64,000 bases of DNA from Lithodes maja (taxonomy: Eukaryota > Arthropoda > Malacostraca > Decapoda > Lithodidae), in assembly GCA_037953745.1 (NCBI GenBank), contig JBAKBP010000704.1:186001-250000 (forward strand). The letters run 5' to 3'. This document shows, one piece after another, positions 51,318 to 61,983 of this stretch. Each line of letters begins with the position of its first letter. Position 1 is the first letter of the stretch. A model generated the notes under the pieces. That model searched no databases, was not told where the DNA came from, and was given only the letters and a program-made list of their open reading frames with translations. A program made the position numbers and the translations under genes.

Positions 51318-51789
51318 ATTGACACATGGGTAGCCTCCTGCTTTAGTTTGAATGGTATTTTGCGCTTGGTGCTTGTTGGCTCGCGGTTGTAGCCCAGCGT
51401 ATTGGGTCGTAAAGCAGGAGTTGAGCGTTTGGTATAGAAGAAAAAACTAGGCTTGCCCCTATAGTGCAGCCGAAATAAACAAATTAAAAAAAAAAAAAAA
51501 AAAAAAACTTTCTTTGATAGTTGAATTTTTTCAGTATGTTATAGCAGTAATTCTGAGTTGCACTCCTCTCAGAATGCTGGGCTAGAGAAGCTCGCTCTTG
51601 AGGAGCATAACTACATATAATTTAACCTATTGTGTTGGGAGGGTTATAATTTTGAAAAAAAAAAATTGTTGAAGAACTGTGCCAGATATTTTACTGCCGC
51701 TGGGTGATGGGAAGTGGAGATATAGCATGGGTTCTAACCATCAGATTTTTGTGAGCCTTGGGGCCTCTGAGAAAAATCTTGGGGGGGGG
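51318..51789 (+). other. Gypsy 2 3' untranslated region and polypurine tract
   Basis: Non-coding, with A-runs at 51485-51507. It ends in AAATCTTGGGGGGGGG immediately before the 3' LTR, matching the position of the G-run in Gypsy 1. Confidence 0.75.
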
Positions 51790-53581
51790 TGTGACGTTGA
51801 CCACTCCGTTAGAACCGCATGGCTTGTCCTACAGTGACTCACTAGGATCACCAGGGCAGTGGATGGGGCTACAGTTTATGTATTAGAGTGTGCTTTATTT
51901 CATATGAAAGCTCGTGTCATGGGCAGTCCAGAAAGGCTCTTTGTTTTCGCCCATGTCAAGGCTTTATATATTTAATTGTAAAGTATATATTTTATCATTA
52001 ACTAGTAATGATAGGATCTGGGAGAGAGAGAGGGAGTAGAACAGAGTGAGAGGGGGCGCGCAGTGTTTTTTGTCCCGCTCGATGACGTCACGGCTGGCTG
52101 CCTCGCGGGGGTTGGTGGAGAGAGGCCCTTACCATGCTGCGAGCTCTTGTTAGTGGCTAGATCACTTGTAACCGCTGTTTTCCCACGCGGCTCGAGCTAG
52201 TGCGAGTATATATACTGGTTCCTCGCCACTCTCTCCCTCAGATCTGGTTTCTAGAACACACCCATCTTTTTTTCCCTTGCTATCTATCCCCGCTCCGTAC
52301 CTGAGAATCTTTTCCTCTGCCTATCTCTCTCATTTTCCACATCTTTCACCACCTTTTATTAATATTATACCCCCTCTGGTTAACTCTGCAAAATCAGCTT
52401 TATGCTGGCCAGTTGTATTGTGTGTTAAGGTCTGATATAGCCTGTGTATGTTAGTTGTTAAGATAAGTGGATCACGAAGCATTGGTTGGCTTTCATATTG
52501 CCGCTTCCTATAATTATTAGTGTTCTGCTGGATTAGATAATGCTAGACTAGGAGTCTGATATTATAGGTATTGTTTCCTATGAGTGCTGGCTTTAGTTAA
52601 AAGCGGCACGACATACCTGAGAACTGGAGTTGATTGAGTAAATTCTAGTCTGTGTGCCATTGAGAGTAGAGCATGCACGAATGAGGGCTTTTTGCCTATA
52701 CCATTCTGCACTGTTCTGGTCTCGATTGTTTGTCTTTGAGGTACGCCAGGAGAACGCTTAATACTTCGGTATTAAGGTTTCTCAAGAGAGCTACCCTTCA
52801 TTATAACTAATATTTGACACACAGACTTGAGATTTGCACTAGGCTATGCAGCATGCCATGCGCACCAGTATCTCGTATCATTAACTCTAGCTAGACTTTA
52901 TCAGTCACAGTAGACATTAAGTATATTAACCTAATTACTCTTTTTATGCATACCCATTTTATTATTACACAAGCATTTCGCAGCCTAGTTTGATGTATTG
53001 AGACACAAACGACTTAGGCTCTTTTTGTTGATAGGAATACTGTATTGTCGTGGCGATTATTATTAGTGTTGTAGTGTTTAGGATATTCTTGGCTCCGACG
53101 GCATTATATATTCTGCCTTTTTGTGTGCATAGCCTGCACGAGCATTGTTCCGCTGCCTGCCTTTTTGGGTTCCATTTCCGATACGAGCATCTTTATAGCA
53201 TCTAACATTTAAAGAAGATTCCTTGTTAGTGTTGAAGGACTTTAGTGCACTTTCTTTCATGCAGGAGTGCCTGACATTTATTGATTAAAGTAACGTAAGC
53301 TGTAACTTCTCTTACCACCTTACTTTGCATACCATAACCAAGCACCTTCGGTTATAGGTAGTAATAGGCTGTTTTCACATAACATTAAGCCTAGAGTAGA
53401 CGCACATTTATTGAGAGTTTGATAGCCTATTATTGCATATAGAACTCTGTAGAGTATTTGTGTTCTTTGTTCACTGGGAATATACTTCAGAGGTTGGAGC
53501 TAGCGCTTTCCGTTGTAACATTTATGCCATTACTAGTCCAATGAATAAGAGCCCTGATATATTTGAACCCCAGTCGTAACA
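51790..53581 (+). repeat. Gypsy 2 3' LTR
   Basis: 1792 bp. Differences from the 5' LTR noticed by eye include ATAACTAATATT versus ATAACGTAATATT, AGGGGGCGCGC versus AGGGCGCGCGC, and CAGCTTTATG versus CAGCTTAATG. Followed by the GT-core sequence. Confidence 0.92.
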
Positions 53582-53583
53582 GT

Positions 53584-53619
53584 GGGCTCTACCTTCATTG
53601 ATGGACAGGCAGTCATAAC
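53584..53619 (+). repeat. GT-core unit 10, left part
   Basis: GGGCTCTACCTTCATTGATG to CAGTCATAAC, then interrupted by the BEL element. The core resumes at 58782 (ACATAATATTG...) to 58825. Confidence 0.88.
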
Positions 53620-54182
53620 TGTCGGGAATAGGGTAATGATCCCGACAGTTTTAGGTCCATTAGGACATTTGAATTTGGCGGTATCGTATCGCAATGTACG
53701 ATTTCGGCTGGTTCTTTGTGTATTGTAGTTTATTCTTAAGTTAGGTTAAATATTAACTGTAATGTATAAATATCTACATCAGCTCTAGATGTATTATGAA
53801 ACCAAGTTATGGGTTATAATTATTATGAGCCGGCAGCCATATGTAATTTCGCGAAGCGATCGGACGCCGGCCCTGGAGTCTCTCAATCAACACCGTATAG
53901 TCAACATCTCCTCCCCCGGCTCTGACTCAACCCACAGTTCACCATGTGCTACAACTAATAACAATAATAACAACAGTCCTACATCACCAGTCCTCTAAGC
54001 TAAGTTCATTGTATCGATATTGTATTATGTGAACATTCCTACATGTCATGCAATTGAACTAGCCGTGTGTGGGGGACTGGATTACACCCATCGACGAATA
54101 CCTCGTTGGTAATTATATAACTATTTGTTGGGATATATCATGTACCAGTGATGTAATTTAACCTTTATATAAATTCCCGATA
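53620..54182 (+). repeat. BEL 5' LTR
   Basis: Starts TGTCGGGAATAGGG and ends AATTCCCGATA. The ends are near-inverted (TGTCGGGAA / TTCCCGATA). About 563 bp. The 3' boundary is inferred from those ends and the following primer site, since no second LTR is available. Confidence 0.7.
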
Positions 54183-54187
54183 AAAAA

Positions 54188-54202
54188 TGGTCCTTCGTGC
54201 CC
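54188..54202 (+). promoter_or_regulatory. BEL primer-binding site
   Basis: TGGTCCTTCGTGCCC six bases after the inferred LTR end. TGG pairs with tRNA CCA. I did not identify the tRNA. Confidence 0.5.
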
Positions 54203-54987
54203 TCAAGCTTCATTACCGTAGTCCCGTTTTGTTTGCTTCCTAGACGCTTGTGGGCTTACAAATGGCTGCCGCCTCGCGCGTTGTTGGCCGACTGCCATTT
54301 CCCTAGTTTACACCCAGCTTCTTCCCTCTTGTTTTTTACCATTGGGCGCAGTCTCTATTTTTTTGGGGACTTGTTTCCAGGTTTTTTTGGGCGTGTGCTC
54401 CTTGGCGTTTTTTGGTGGGTTAGCTGGGCTGGAGATTAGGGTTGGGGTTGTTTCGTCGGTCACCATTTTGCGCTCATAGGCTTGGCTAGGCTAGGCAGTC
54501 TAGGCCTACAGGTGTCTGTGGTGGCTATTCATTTCGCTTTGGTGGTGTGCCTGTGGTGTTAGTTGTGTTGTATCATTGTGGGACTCATTATTAATTTTGC
54601 TGGTGGGGAGGGTTCTCGTGTGACTTTTTAGATTTCAATTTCATAATAGCCTAGGCCTGGTTGCTTACAGTGGCGGTCATGAGTGTCGGTCTTTGTTAAT
54701 TCCTAAGCGATTGACAGTTAATAGTCAGACCTCATGATTGTAGCTTGACCAACTAGGCTTACCTATAAAGGGCTTACAATAATTAGTGCTTCACCTTACC
54801 CTTTCTTTTATTGGATTTAGTATTTAATTCTTTTGTCTAGTTAGATGATTTCCTTTCGTTAGTTTATTAATTCTTTTTGAGTAAATTTCTTAAGTAATGG
54901 GGGTTTGCCGCTGTTGATTCCTAAGCGATTAACGGTTTGTAGTCTGACCTCATTGTAGTTTAAGTTGCTTAAAATTAGACCTTAACG
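54203..54987 (+). other. BEL untranslated leader
   Basis: About 785 bp without long frames of interest, ending just before the Gag ATG. It contains an imperfect duplicated phrase (TTCCTAAGCGATTGACAGTTAAT at 54699, and GATTCCTAAGCGATTAACGG at 54917 with following GTCTGACCTCAT). No other function seen. Confidence 0.55.
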
Positions 54988-57900
54988 ATGACAGATTTAA
55001 AGAAACTTAAGATTCTTAAGGGAGGGATGAAGGGAAGTTTAAATAGATGTTTAAGAGATCTTGATGAATTTTTAATAAGTGCCACGGCTGATCAGATAAA
55101 AGGTAAATTTGCTACTGTTACTAAATCGCTAGCTACTTATGATAGTTATGCTCAGCAGGTATATGGTTTATTGACAGTTACTGACGATGTGGAAGAAGAA
55201 ATGTCGGCAGATCTTGAGTACTTTGAGGACGTTAATACAGCCTTAGCCAGACTATCTTCCACCCAAGAATCAACCTCTGTTAAGGATACCGGTACACCAA
55301 AGGCGACTGGTTTTAACCTGCCGAAGCTTACTTTGCCTACCTTTTCCGGGGATTCGGCTACCTGGACTGGATTTTGGGATATTTTTGAGTGTTCCGTCGA
55401 TCATAATAAAACGCTCACATCCATCCAAAGGTTCACATATCTCCGTGGTCAATTGAAAGGGGAGGCATTGAAGTTAGTCTATGGGTACAAGCTAGAAGCT
55501 ACCAGCTACGAGTCTGCAGTGGAGTTGCTGAAGAGAACTTACGGGAGAGTGGAAGTCATCAAGACCGCTTTAATTACCAAATTCTTCACACTAGATCCTC
55601 CATCCTATGATGTGGCGGACCTAAAGGAGTACTATGCCTCCTTTGAGAGCCTCCTCCGAAGTATGGAGACAATGGCCGTCACCAAGGAGGAGATATTTAG
55701 TGTGAATATCTTGAATAAAATACCCTCTCCCCTAAGGGAAATCTTACGACGAAAACTAAGCGACTCTCCACTAAACTTGGAAGCGTTGGTGCAGGTGTAC
55801 CAGACTGAAGTCTTCAATATGGAGAGTACTGGACACTACCGACAAGTGGAGGTGTCGCCATCTACTGCAGCTTTCCCGGTACAGACTTCTCCTAAACAGA
55901 AAAGGCCAATATCATTAGGTTGTAAGTTGTGCAGTGTCCACGGTCATCTGTGGTATCAGTGTCCTAAGTATCCTAAGGCTACACAGAAGATTGGCAAGGC
56001 TAAATCGCTTAAGTTATGTACCAGCTGTCTGGCAAGAGACCACTTCAACAGTACCTGCACCAATTCCTACATCAAACCTTGTAAGTATTGCAAGGGGAAA
56101 CATTGGTTTTCCCTTTGCACCCAGTCTGATCGGCACGACGGCAAAGAAAAGGGGAGAACCCCCAAAGAGTCACATGAGAAAGGTAAGAGCGAGGGTGATA
56201 AAGTATCTGCCATGTCCATTGCTTCTCGAGAATGTCAATTGCTTCCTACTATGATGCTGCCAGTAGTGGGGAGTAATAATAATACTATAATGATGCGCAC
56301 CTTACTTGACCAGTGCTCACAGAGGTCATTCGTTCTGCGGTCATCATTACCCCAGCTCAAGTGTACCAGCAAGGGTCTAGAGAATTTGCATCTCCATGGT
56401 TTCACTGGTGAAATAGATTCCAGTGACTATGATATTGTGGAGATTTCATATGTTTATAGAAAAAAGGTATGTCCCATCAAGGCTGTTGTGGTCGACACAC
56501 TACCCAGTTTCTATATAGCATCAGAGATTCAACCACATTTGAAATATCTCAGAAGCAAGGGGTATAAACTGGCTGATGATCAACTCTCTGCTAACAATGG
56601 TATTATGCTACTGGTCGGAGCTGATTATTACTACGACCTGGTTCACCCTGGATATCGGCGGGTAGATAAGCTAATAATGCTCCCCACGATCCAAGGTTAT
56701 GCCATTTCTGGATCCTATGCCACTTCCTCTCAAGACACACAGGTGGAGGTGGTTACGGTCCTCAAGGTAGCAGTAAGCCCCATAGATAAATATATTAGGC
56801 CAAATGTGCCTGATAATACATGTACTGATATAGATAAGCTATGGGACTTGGACAATATTGGAATTGACCCACATGAACTTGATCGCGAGTCCAAGCTAGC
56901 GTTAAGCTCGTATGAAGAGACTGTAACGTATGACTCTGGCAGAGGTCAGTATGTGGTAAGGCTCCCTTGGAATGATAACAAGAGTAAATTACCTACTAAT
57001 TTCCATCTAGCACTTGGTAGGTTACGTGGCCTTCAGAAGCAGTTTGTCAAGGATCCAAGTTATTGCGAGACTTATGCGGCAGTTTTAGCCGAGCAGGTAC
57101 AACGTGGATTTGTGAAGAGAGTAGATCTCAGTGAATATGGGGATAACATCCATTACCTTGCTCACCATGGGATTAAAAAGGACAGTTCCACCACTCCTGT
57201 TCGTATTGTGTATGACTGCTCTGCTAAATCTAGTGATCGCTCCTATAGCCTGAATGATTGTCTGTACACGGGTCCGTCCCTGGTCTCTGATCTAGCGCAA
57301 ATTATGTTGCGCTTCAGATGTCATAAGTTTGCATGGGTCGCCGATATTGAGAAGGCCTTCCTGATGCTTCAACTCCATCGTGAAGACAGGGACTCGACAA
57401 GATTTTTATGGCCACGGGACCCAATGGATCTAGATTCAGGGTATCTGGTCTACAGGTTCAGAGTCGTCTTATTCGGGGCGACCTGTTCCCAGTTCCTTCT
57501 CAACGCTACTATCTTGCGTCATCTTGAGGAGGCTGGACTAGATCCTGACTTCAAGAATGAGATCAAGCAGGGGATCTATGTGGACAATCTTCAAGGCACC
57601 GGAGACAATGAAGATTTATTGCTCAAGAGATGCTGGGAGATCCGCGATATATTTGCCAAGGCTCATTTATACTTAAGAGAATGGGCCACTAATAGTGATC
57701 TTTTGAAAGGTCAATTTACTTCTGACGGTGTAGCTACTGAGAATAGTGAGGTGAAGTTTTTAGGCCACAAATGGGACACTACCACAGATTGTATATCCTT
57801 CTGTCACACCCCATGCGGCAGTGAGCTTATGACCAAGCGAAACTGCTTAAGCTTGTCAGCGAGGTGGTTTGATCCCCTAGGTTTTTTGCTGCCTGTAACA

Positions 57901-58781
57901 ATCCGTGCTCGTATGTTTTTACAGCAACTGTGGCGGCTAAAACTAGATTGGGATACGCCCCTCCCGATTGAGTTACAAGATACTTGGCAGTTGATTCGGT
58001 CGGACCTTTCCACATGTTGCAAGGTCCAACTTAATCGTCAGGTTATTAGTGGTCAACAGGTGGATCTACATGCCTTTTCTGATGCTAGTAATAGTGCGTA
58101 CGGTACTGCCATATACATATGCAATGGTAGTGAAGCGACGCTGGCTATAGCGAAGGCCAAAGTAGCCCCTATAAAGAAGATTACAGTTCCTAAATTAGAA
58201 CTTACTGCATTGCTTCTGTCTGCTCGTCTAATAAAGTTTACACTGGCTGCTTATGCAGACATACTACAGATTAATAACGTCTATGTCTGGAGCGACAGTT
58301 AAATAGCGCTTTCATGGGTACACAGCCAGAAAGTGTTACCTGTTTATGTTTCTAATCGCACTGATGAGATTCATGACTTAGTTCCTACAGCTAAATTTCG
58401 CTATGTGAGCACCAGGGATAACCCCAGTGACATAATTTCCCGGGGGTTCTCGGCGCAACAGTTTATGTCGTACTCTATTTGGTGGCATGGACCTCCATGG
58501 CTTACATCTCCAACTGAATGGCCTCAGGATTTCAGGGAATGCATATCTGCTCCTTCAAGTTGGCCCCAAGATGATGTGTTAAGTAGTTCGAATGTGAGTA
58601 CTACACATCAGGATAACAAGTTGGTAGAGTGGGAACGTTACGGCAGCTATGATCAAGTAATACGGGTATTTGCATGGATATACCGTTTCATTAACAACAT
58701 GAGAAGTCGGGCTCACGGGTCTTTCCTTAGTGAAGATTCGAAGCATATCAGACTCCATGAATTGAGATCAGCAGAAGCAAA
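54988..58781 (+). pseudogene. BEL/Pao Gag-Pol, one nonsense codon, integrase missing
   Basis: 1104 codons, TAA at 58300-58302, then the same frame continues to 58781. Gag region about 100-260 (FNLPKLTLPTFSGD, WTGFWDIFECSV) is DUF1759-like. Cys/His clusters lie at 310-380 (CKLCSVHGHLWYQC, CTSCLARDHFNSTC, CKYCKGKHWFSLC). The protease-like segment near 440 has LLDQCSQRSFV where D-S/T-G is usual. RT has WVADIEKAFLMLQL and IYVDNLQGTG near 864, where YVDD is usual. RNase H has AFSDASNSAYG near 1029 and WSDS just before the stop. After the stop IALSWVHSQK and RDNPSDIISRGFSA continue into the linker before integrase. The sequence then ends. Inactive. Confidence 0.88.
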
Positions 58782-58831
58782 ACATAATATTGTTTACCTT
58801 GCCTAGAGTCTACCATGGGCTACTGTGTGTG
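58782..58831 (+). repeat. GT-core unit 10, right part
   Basis: ACATAATATTGTTTACC to GGGCTACTG followed by a short GT run. It completes the core interrupted by the BEL element. Confidence 0.85.
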
Positions 58832-59290
58832 TGTACTTACTCTAGTTGTACTTACTCTAGTTGTATTGCGGGAGTGAGCATGCTCGTTATTTCCCGCCTC
58901 CTATATGTGTAGGTGTTATATGTATCGTTGGAATGGCTGTGGATGTGTGTGTAGTCTGTATTTTTAGCCAATTGGCGACATCGGAAACGAAGGCTTAGGG
59001 TGGATCTGTATGGTACCATTCTCACTATAGACGGTACCGTCTCGCCCGAAGGCTTAGGTAGCCATCAGCTTTGGTGAACCATACGATACCCATCTCGCCT
59101 TGTACCATTTTTGCCAACCCCAGATGGGACGTCACAACGTCGTCCACTTATTCCAGGTACCTATTTACAGCTAGGTGAACTGAGGCTAACACATGAAAGG
59201 AGACAAGCCCAATTTGTCTCCGCCCGGCCGGGGGATTGAACCCCCGACCCCTCGTGTGTGAGACGAGAGCGCTACCTACTAGGCTACGGG

Positions 59291-59292
<2 letters not shown>
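58832..59292 (-). mobile_element. tRNA-Val-like SINE, copy 2
   Basis: Second copy of the element at 2123-2615. The tRNA head at 59223-59292 has box A TAGCCTAGTAGG, box B GGTTCAATCCC and GCCCG/CGGGC end pairing. The 3' end has GAGC...GCTCG hairpin sequence, TTTCCCGCCTCC and two tail units ACTTACTCTAGTTGT. It is flanked by GT tracts. Confidence 0.87.
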
Positions 59293-59322
<30 letters not shown>

Positions 59323-59325
<3 letters not shown>

Positions 59326-59402
59326 CTCTACCTTCATTGATGGACAGGCAGTCATAACCATACATAATATTGTTTACCTTGCCTAGAGTCTATACCATGG
59401 GC

Positions 59403-59463
<61 letters not shown>

Positions 59464-59597
59464 CTCTACCTTCATTGATGGACAGGCAGTCATAACCATA
59501 CATAATATTGTTTACCTTGCCTAGAGTCTACACCATGGGCTACTGTGTGTGTGTGTGTGTGCTCTACCTTCATTGATGGACAGGCAGTCATAACCAT
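59323..59597 (+). repeat. GT-core units 11, 12 and left part of 13
   Basis: Units at 59323 and 59461 are complete. Unit 13 starts at 59560, lacks one or two G at its start, and is interrupted after CATAACCATA by LINE J2. It resumes at 61912-61958. Confidence 0.9.
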
Positions 59598-61911
59598 AAA
59601 CTCCTCCGACCATAAACTTATCTCTGTCACCTGTCCATCTCTCCAGTACAGCCACCCGATCCTCCTAGCCGGCGGCGCTTGTGGCACTTTGGTGCTGCCG
59701 ACTGGGAGGCTCTTCGGCAGTACTTCTTTGATTTCCCATGGAATGATTTCTGCTTCCATGGCCGAGGACCCTCGGAGAGTGCTGAACGCATTACCGAGGT
59801 AATCCTATCGGGCATGGAAGCATACATTCCATTCTCTTTCTCTCAGACTAATGCTAAAAAATCTTGGTTTACTCACGCCTGTTCTACTGCTGTCCGCAAT
59901 AAGGAGGAAGCATTCAAACGGTACCGACGCCTTAAAACTCAAGACTCTCATTCTTCATATGTTTCTGCCCGGAATCAAGCCAAATCTGTTCTTCGACTTG
60001 CCAAACACTCTTTCATCAATAATAAATGCACTGAACTATCCAACTCTAGCTCTTCCCAAGCTTTCTGGCATCTAGCCAAAAACCTCTCCAACAATTTCTC
60101 TTCCTCGTCTTTCCCTCCCCTTTCCCACTCTGATGGCACAACCATCACTTCTTCCTCTGACAAAGCTAAACTCTTCGCTCAAACTTTTGCTAGAAACTCC
60201 ACCTTGGATGATTCCGGTGCTATTCCTCCCTCTCCGCCCTCCTCTCTCTTACTTATGCCTAATATCCTAATCTCTTCTAAAGATGTACTTTCTACCCTCT
60301 CTGGGCTTAACACTAATAAGGCGTACGGTCCGGACGGTGTTCCTCCTGTTGTTCTCAAAAACTGTGCTTCCGTGCTGACTCCCTGCCTAGGCAAACTCTT
60401 TCGTCTCTGTCTATCCTCTAACGTCTTCCCTTCATGCTGGAAGTTTGCTCACATTCAACCTGTCCCAAAGAAGGGTGACCGCTCTCAACCCTCCAACTAT
60501 CGTCCAATTGCTCTTATCTCTTGTCTTTCTAAAGTTTTTGAAACTATTCTTGCTTCCAAATTTCTTAAGCATTTCTCTTCTCATAATCTGCTCTCAGATC
60601 GCCAGTATGGCTTCCTTAAGGGTCGCTCTACTGGTGATCTTCTTTCATATCTTACTAACTCTTGGTCATCCTCCTTTCGGGACTTCGGTGAGACTTTTTC
60701 TATTGCACTAGACATATCGAAAGCCTTCGATAGAGTCTGGCATAAATCTTTAATTTCTAAACTACCCTCCTTCGGTTTCTATCCCTCCATCTGTGCCTTT
60801 GTCTCTAATTTCCTTTCCGGCCGTTCCATAGCTGCGGTTGTGGACGGCCATTGTTCACTTCCTCACCCTATAAACTCCGGTGTTCCTCAGGGCTCTGTCC
60901 TATCTCCTATTCTCTTTCTAATTTTTATAAATGATCTCCTTAACTGTACCTTAATTCCCATCCATTCATACGCAGACGACTCAACCTTACACTACTCCAT
61001 TAGTTTTTCAGAACGCCCCAGCCAGCAATCCCTCAACGACAAACGTAATGAAGCCATAGAACTCTTAAATTCTGATCTAAATACTATTTCCAATTGGGGC
61101 AGAGAAAACCTTGTTAACTTTAATGCTTCCAAAACCCAATTTCTCCATCTATCTACCCGTCAGGATCTCCCAGCGGACTATCCCTTATTCTTCAACAATA
61201 CAAAAATCAACCCTTCATCTTCTCTCAATATTCTTGGTGTCTCTTTTTCTTCTGCTCTCATTTGGAAGGACCATATTACCAGTCTTGCTAAGGCAGCCTC
61301 CCAGAAGCTGGGTGTGCTCAACCGCCTTAGGGGGTTCTTTTCCCCTGCACAGCTTCTTGCTCTGTACAGGGGCATAGTGCGCCCTTGTATTGAGTATTGT
61401 TCACATGTGTGGGGAGGTTCCTCTCACACCGCTCTCCTAGACAAAGTTGAAAGGAAGGCCTTTCGTATCATTAACTCCCGTCCACTCACCAACTCTCTGC
61501 AATCTCTCTCTCTCCGCCGCAATGTTGCATCTCTCTCGCTATTCTATCGCTACTATAATAATCAGTGTTCCTCAGAGCTATCCCAGTGCATACCACCTCC
61601 TTTACGTAGGGCACGTGGTACCCGTCTTGCAACTCAATCCCACCCCTACTCTGTGCAACTCTCCAACCCAAGAGTGAAACGTTACTCTCAAACTTTCTTC
61701 TACTCAACATCTGAGCTCTGGAACTCTCTCCCAGAATCAGTCTTTCCCTCTTCCTATGACTTAAATTGCTTCAAACTCTGTGTGTCCAGGCATTTTGGCT
61801 CGAACGTCCCTTGATTTTGGCCCTGTCACTCTTTCAACTATGGGGGAGGCACTCGCTATAGGCAGTTATGCCTTTTGCCTCCCTCAATCACATAGAAAAA
61901 AAAAAAAAAAA
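59598..61911 (+). mobile_element. Jockey-like LINE J2, 5'-truncated, with poly-A
   Basis: Begins inside the endonuclease (SDHKLISVT at about 59605) and ends in a poly-A at 61896-61911. The flanks ...CCATA and A-run + TACATAATATTG suggest a short duplication (ATA) in the GT core. A one-base frameshift near 59660 separates the endonuclease remnant from the long frame. Confidence 0.9.
59679..61814 (+). CDS. LINE J2 ORF2, RT to C-terminus, 711 codons open
   Basis: A linker rich in Ser/Lys (RRKEEAFKRYRRLK-like region near 60-90) is followed by NKAYGPDGVPPVVLKNC (near 213), SNYRPIALISCLSKVFE, DRQYGFLKGRSTGDLL, LDISKAFDRVWHKSL, NSGVPQGSVLSPILFLIF, catalytic HSYADDSTLHYS (near 430), NWGRENLVNFNASKTQF, RPCIEYCSHVWGGSS, LRRNVASLSLFYRYY and ELWNSLPESVFPSSYDL. 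Stop at 61812-61814. The native start and most of the endonuclease are missing. Same family as the fragment at 14181-14716, and a more distant relative of J1. Confidence 0.9.
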   Translation: MWHFGAADWEALRQYFFDFPWNDFCFHGRGPSESAERITEVILSGMEAYIPFSFSQTNAKKSWFTHACSTAVRNKEEAFKRYRRLKTQDSHSSYVSARNQAKSVLRLAKHSFINNKCTELSNSSSSQAFWHLAKNLSNNFSSSSFPPLSHSDGTTITSSSDKAKLFAQTFARNSTLDDSGAIPPSPPSSLLLMPNILISSKDVLSTLSGLNTNKAYGPDGVPPVVLKNCASVLTPCLGKLFRLCLSSNVFPSCWKFAHIQPVPKKGDRSQPSNYRPIALISCLSKVFETILASKFLKHFSSHNLLSDRQYGFLKGRSTGDLLSYLTNSWSSSFRDFGETFSIALDISKAFDRVWHKSLISKLPSFGFYPSICAFVSNFLSGRSIAAVVDGHCSLPHPINSGVPQGSVLSPILFLIFINDLLNCTLIPIHSYADDSTLHYSISFSERPSQQSLNDKRNEAIELLNSDLNTISNWGRENLVNFNASKTQFLHLSTRQDLPADYPLFFNNTKINPSSSLNILGVSFSSALIWKDHITSLAKAASQKLGVLNRLRGFFSPAQLLALYRGIVRPCIEYCSHVWGGSSHTALLDKVERKAFRIINSRPLTNSLQSLSLRRNVASLSLFYRYYNNQCSSELSQCIPPPLRRARGTRLATQSHPYSVQLSNPRVKRYSQTFFYSTSELWNSLPESVFPSSYDLNCFKLCVSRHFGSNVP

Positions 61912-61958
61912 ATACATAATATTGTTTACCTTGCCTAGAGTCTACCATGGGCTACTGT
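61912..61958 (+). repeat. GT-core unit 13, right part
   Basis: TACATAATATTGTTTACC to GGGCTACTG, completing the core split by LINE J2, then TGTATTTACC of a LINE L tail. Confidence 0.88.
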
Positions 61959-61983
61959 GTATTTACCTAATTGTATTTACCTA

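Larger units (their letters stand above)
46321..53581 (+). mobile_element. Gypsy element 2, internally deleted relative of Gypsy 1
   Basis: 7.3 kb with LTRs of 1793 and 1792 bp (TGTGACGTTGACC...GTCGTAACA). By eye about 11 differences separate the LTRs (roughly 0.6 percent), so it is older than Gypsy 1. The internal region lacks the integrase zinc module, two integrase catalytic segments, the entire RT and part of Gag, while keeping Gag core, protease, GPY module and RNase H. It is inserted in a GT tract of the core array. The target duplication is ambiguous (GTGTG left, GTGGG right). Confidence 0.92.
53620..58781 (+). mobile_element. BEL/Pao LTR retrotransposon, 3'-truncated
   Basis: A 5' LTR, primer site, leader and Gag-Pol up to the beginning of integrase. 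There is then a direct join to the second half of the same GT core, and no 3' LTR. About 5 bp of core (CATAC) is missing at the junction. This end structure is not expected from normal LTR integration, so a deletion or repair event after or during insertion is likely. Confidence 0.85.
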
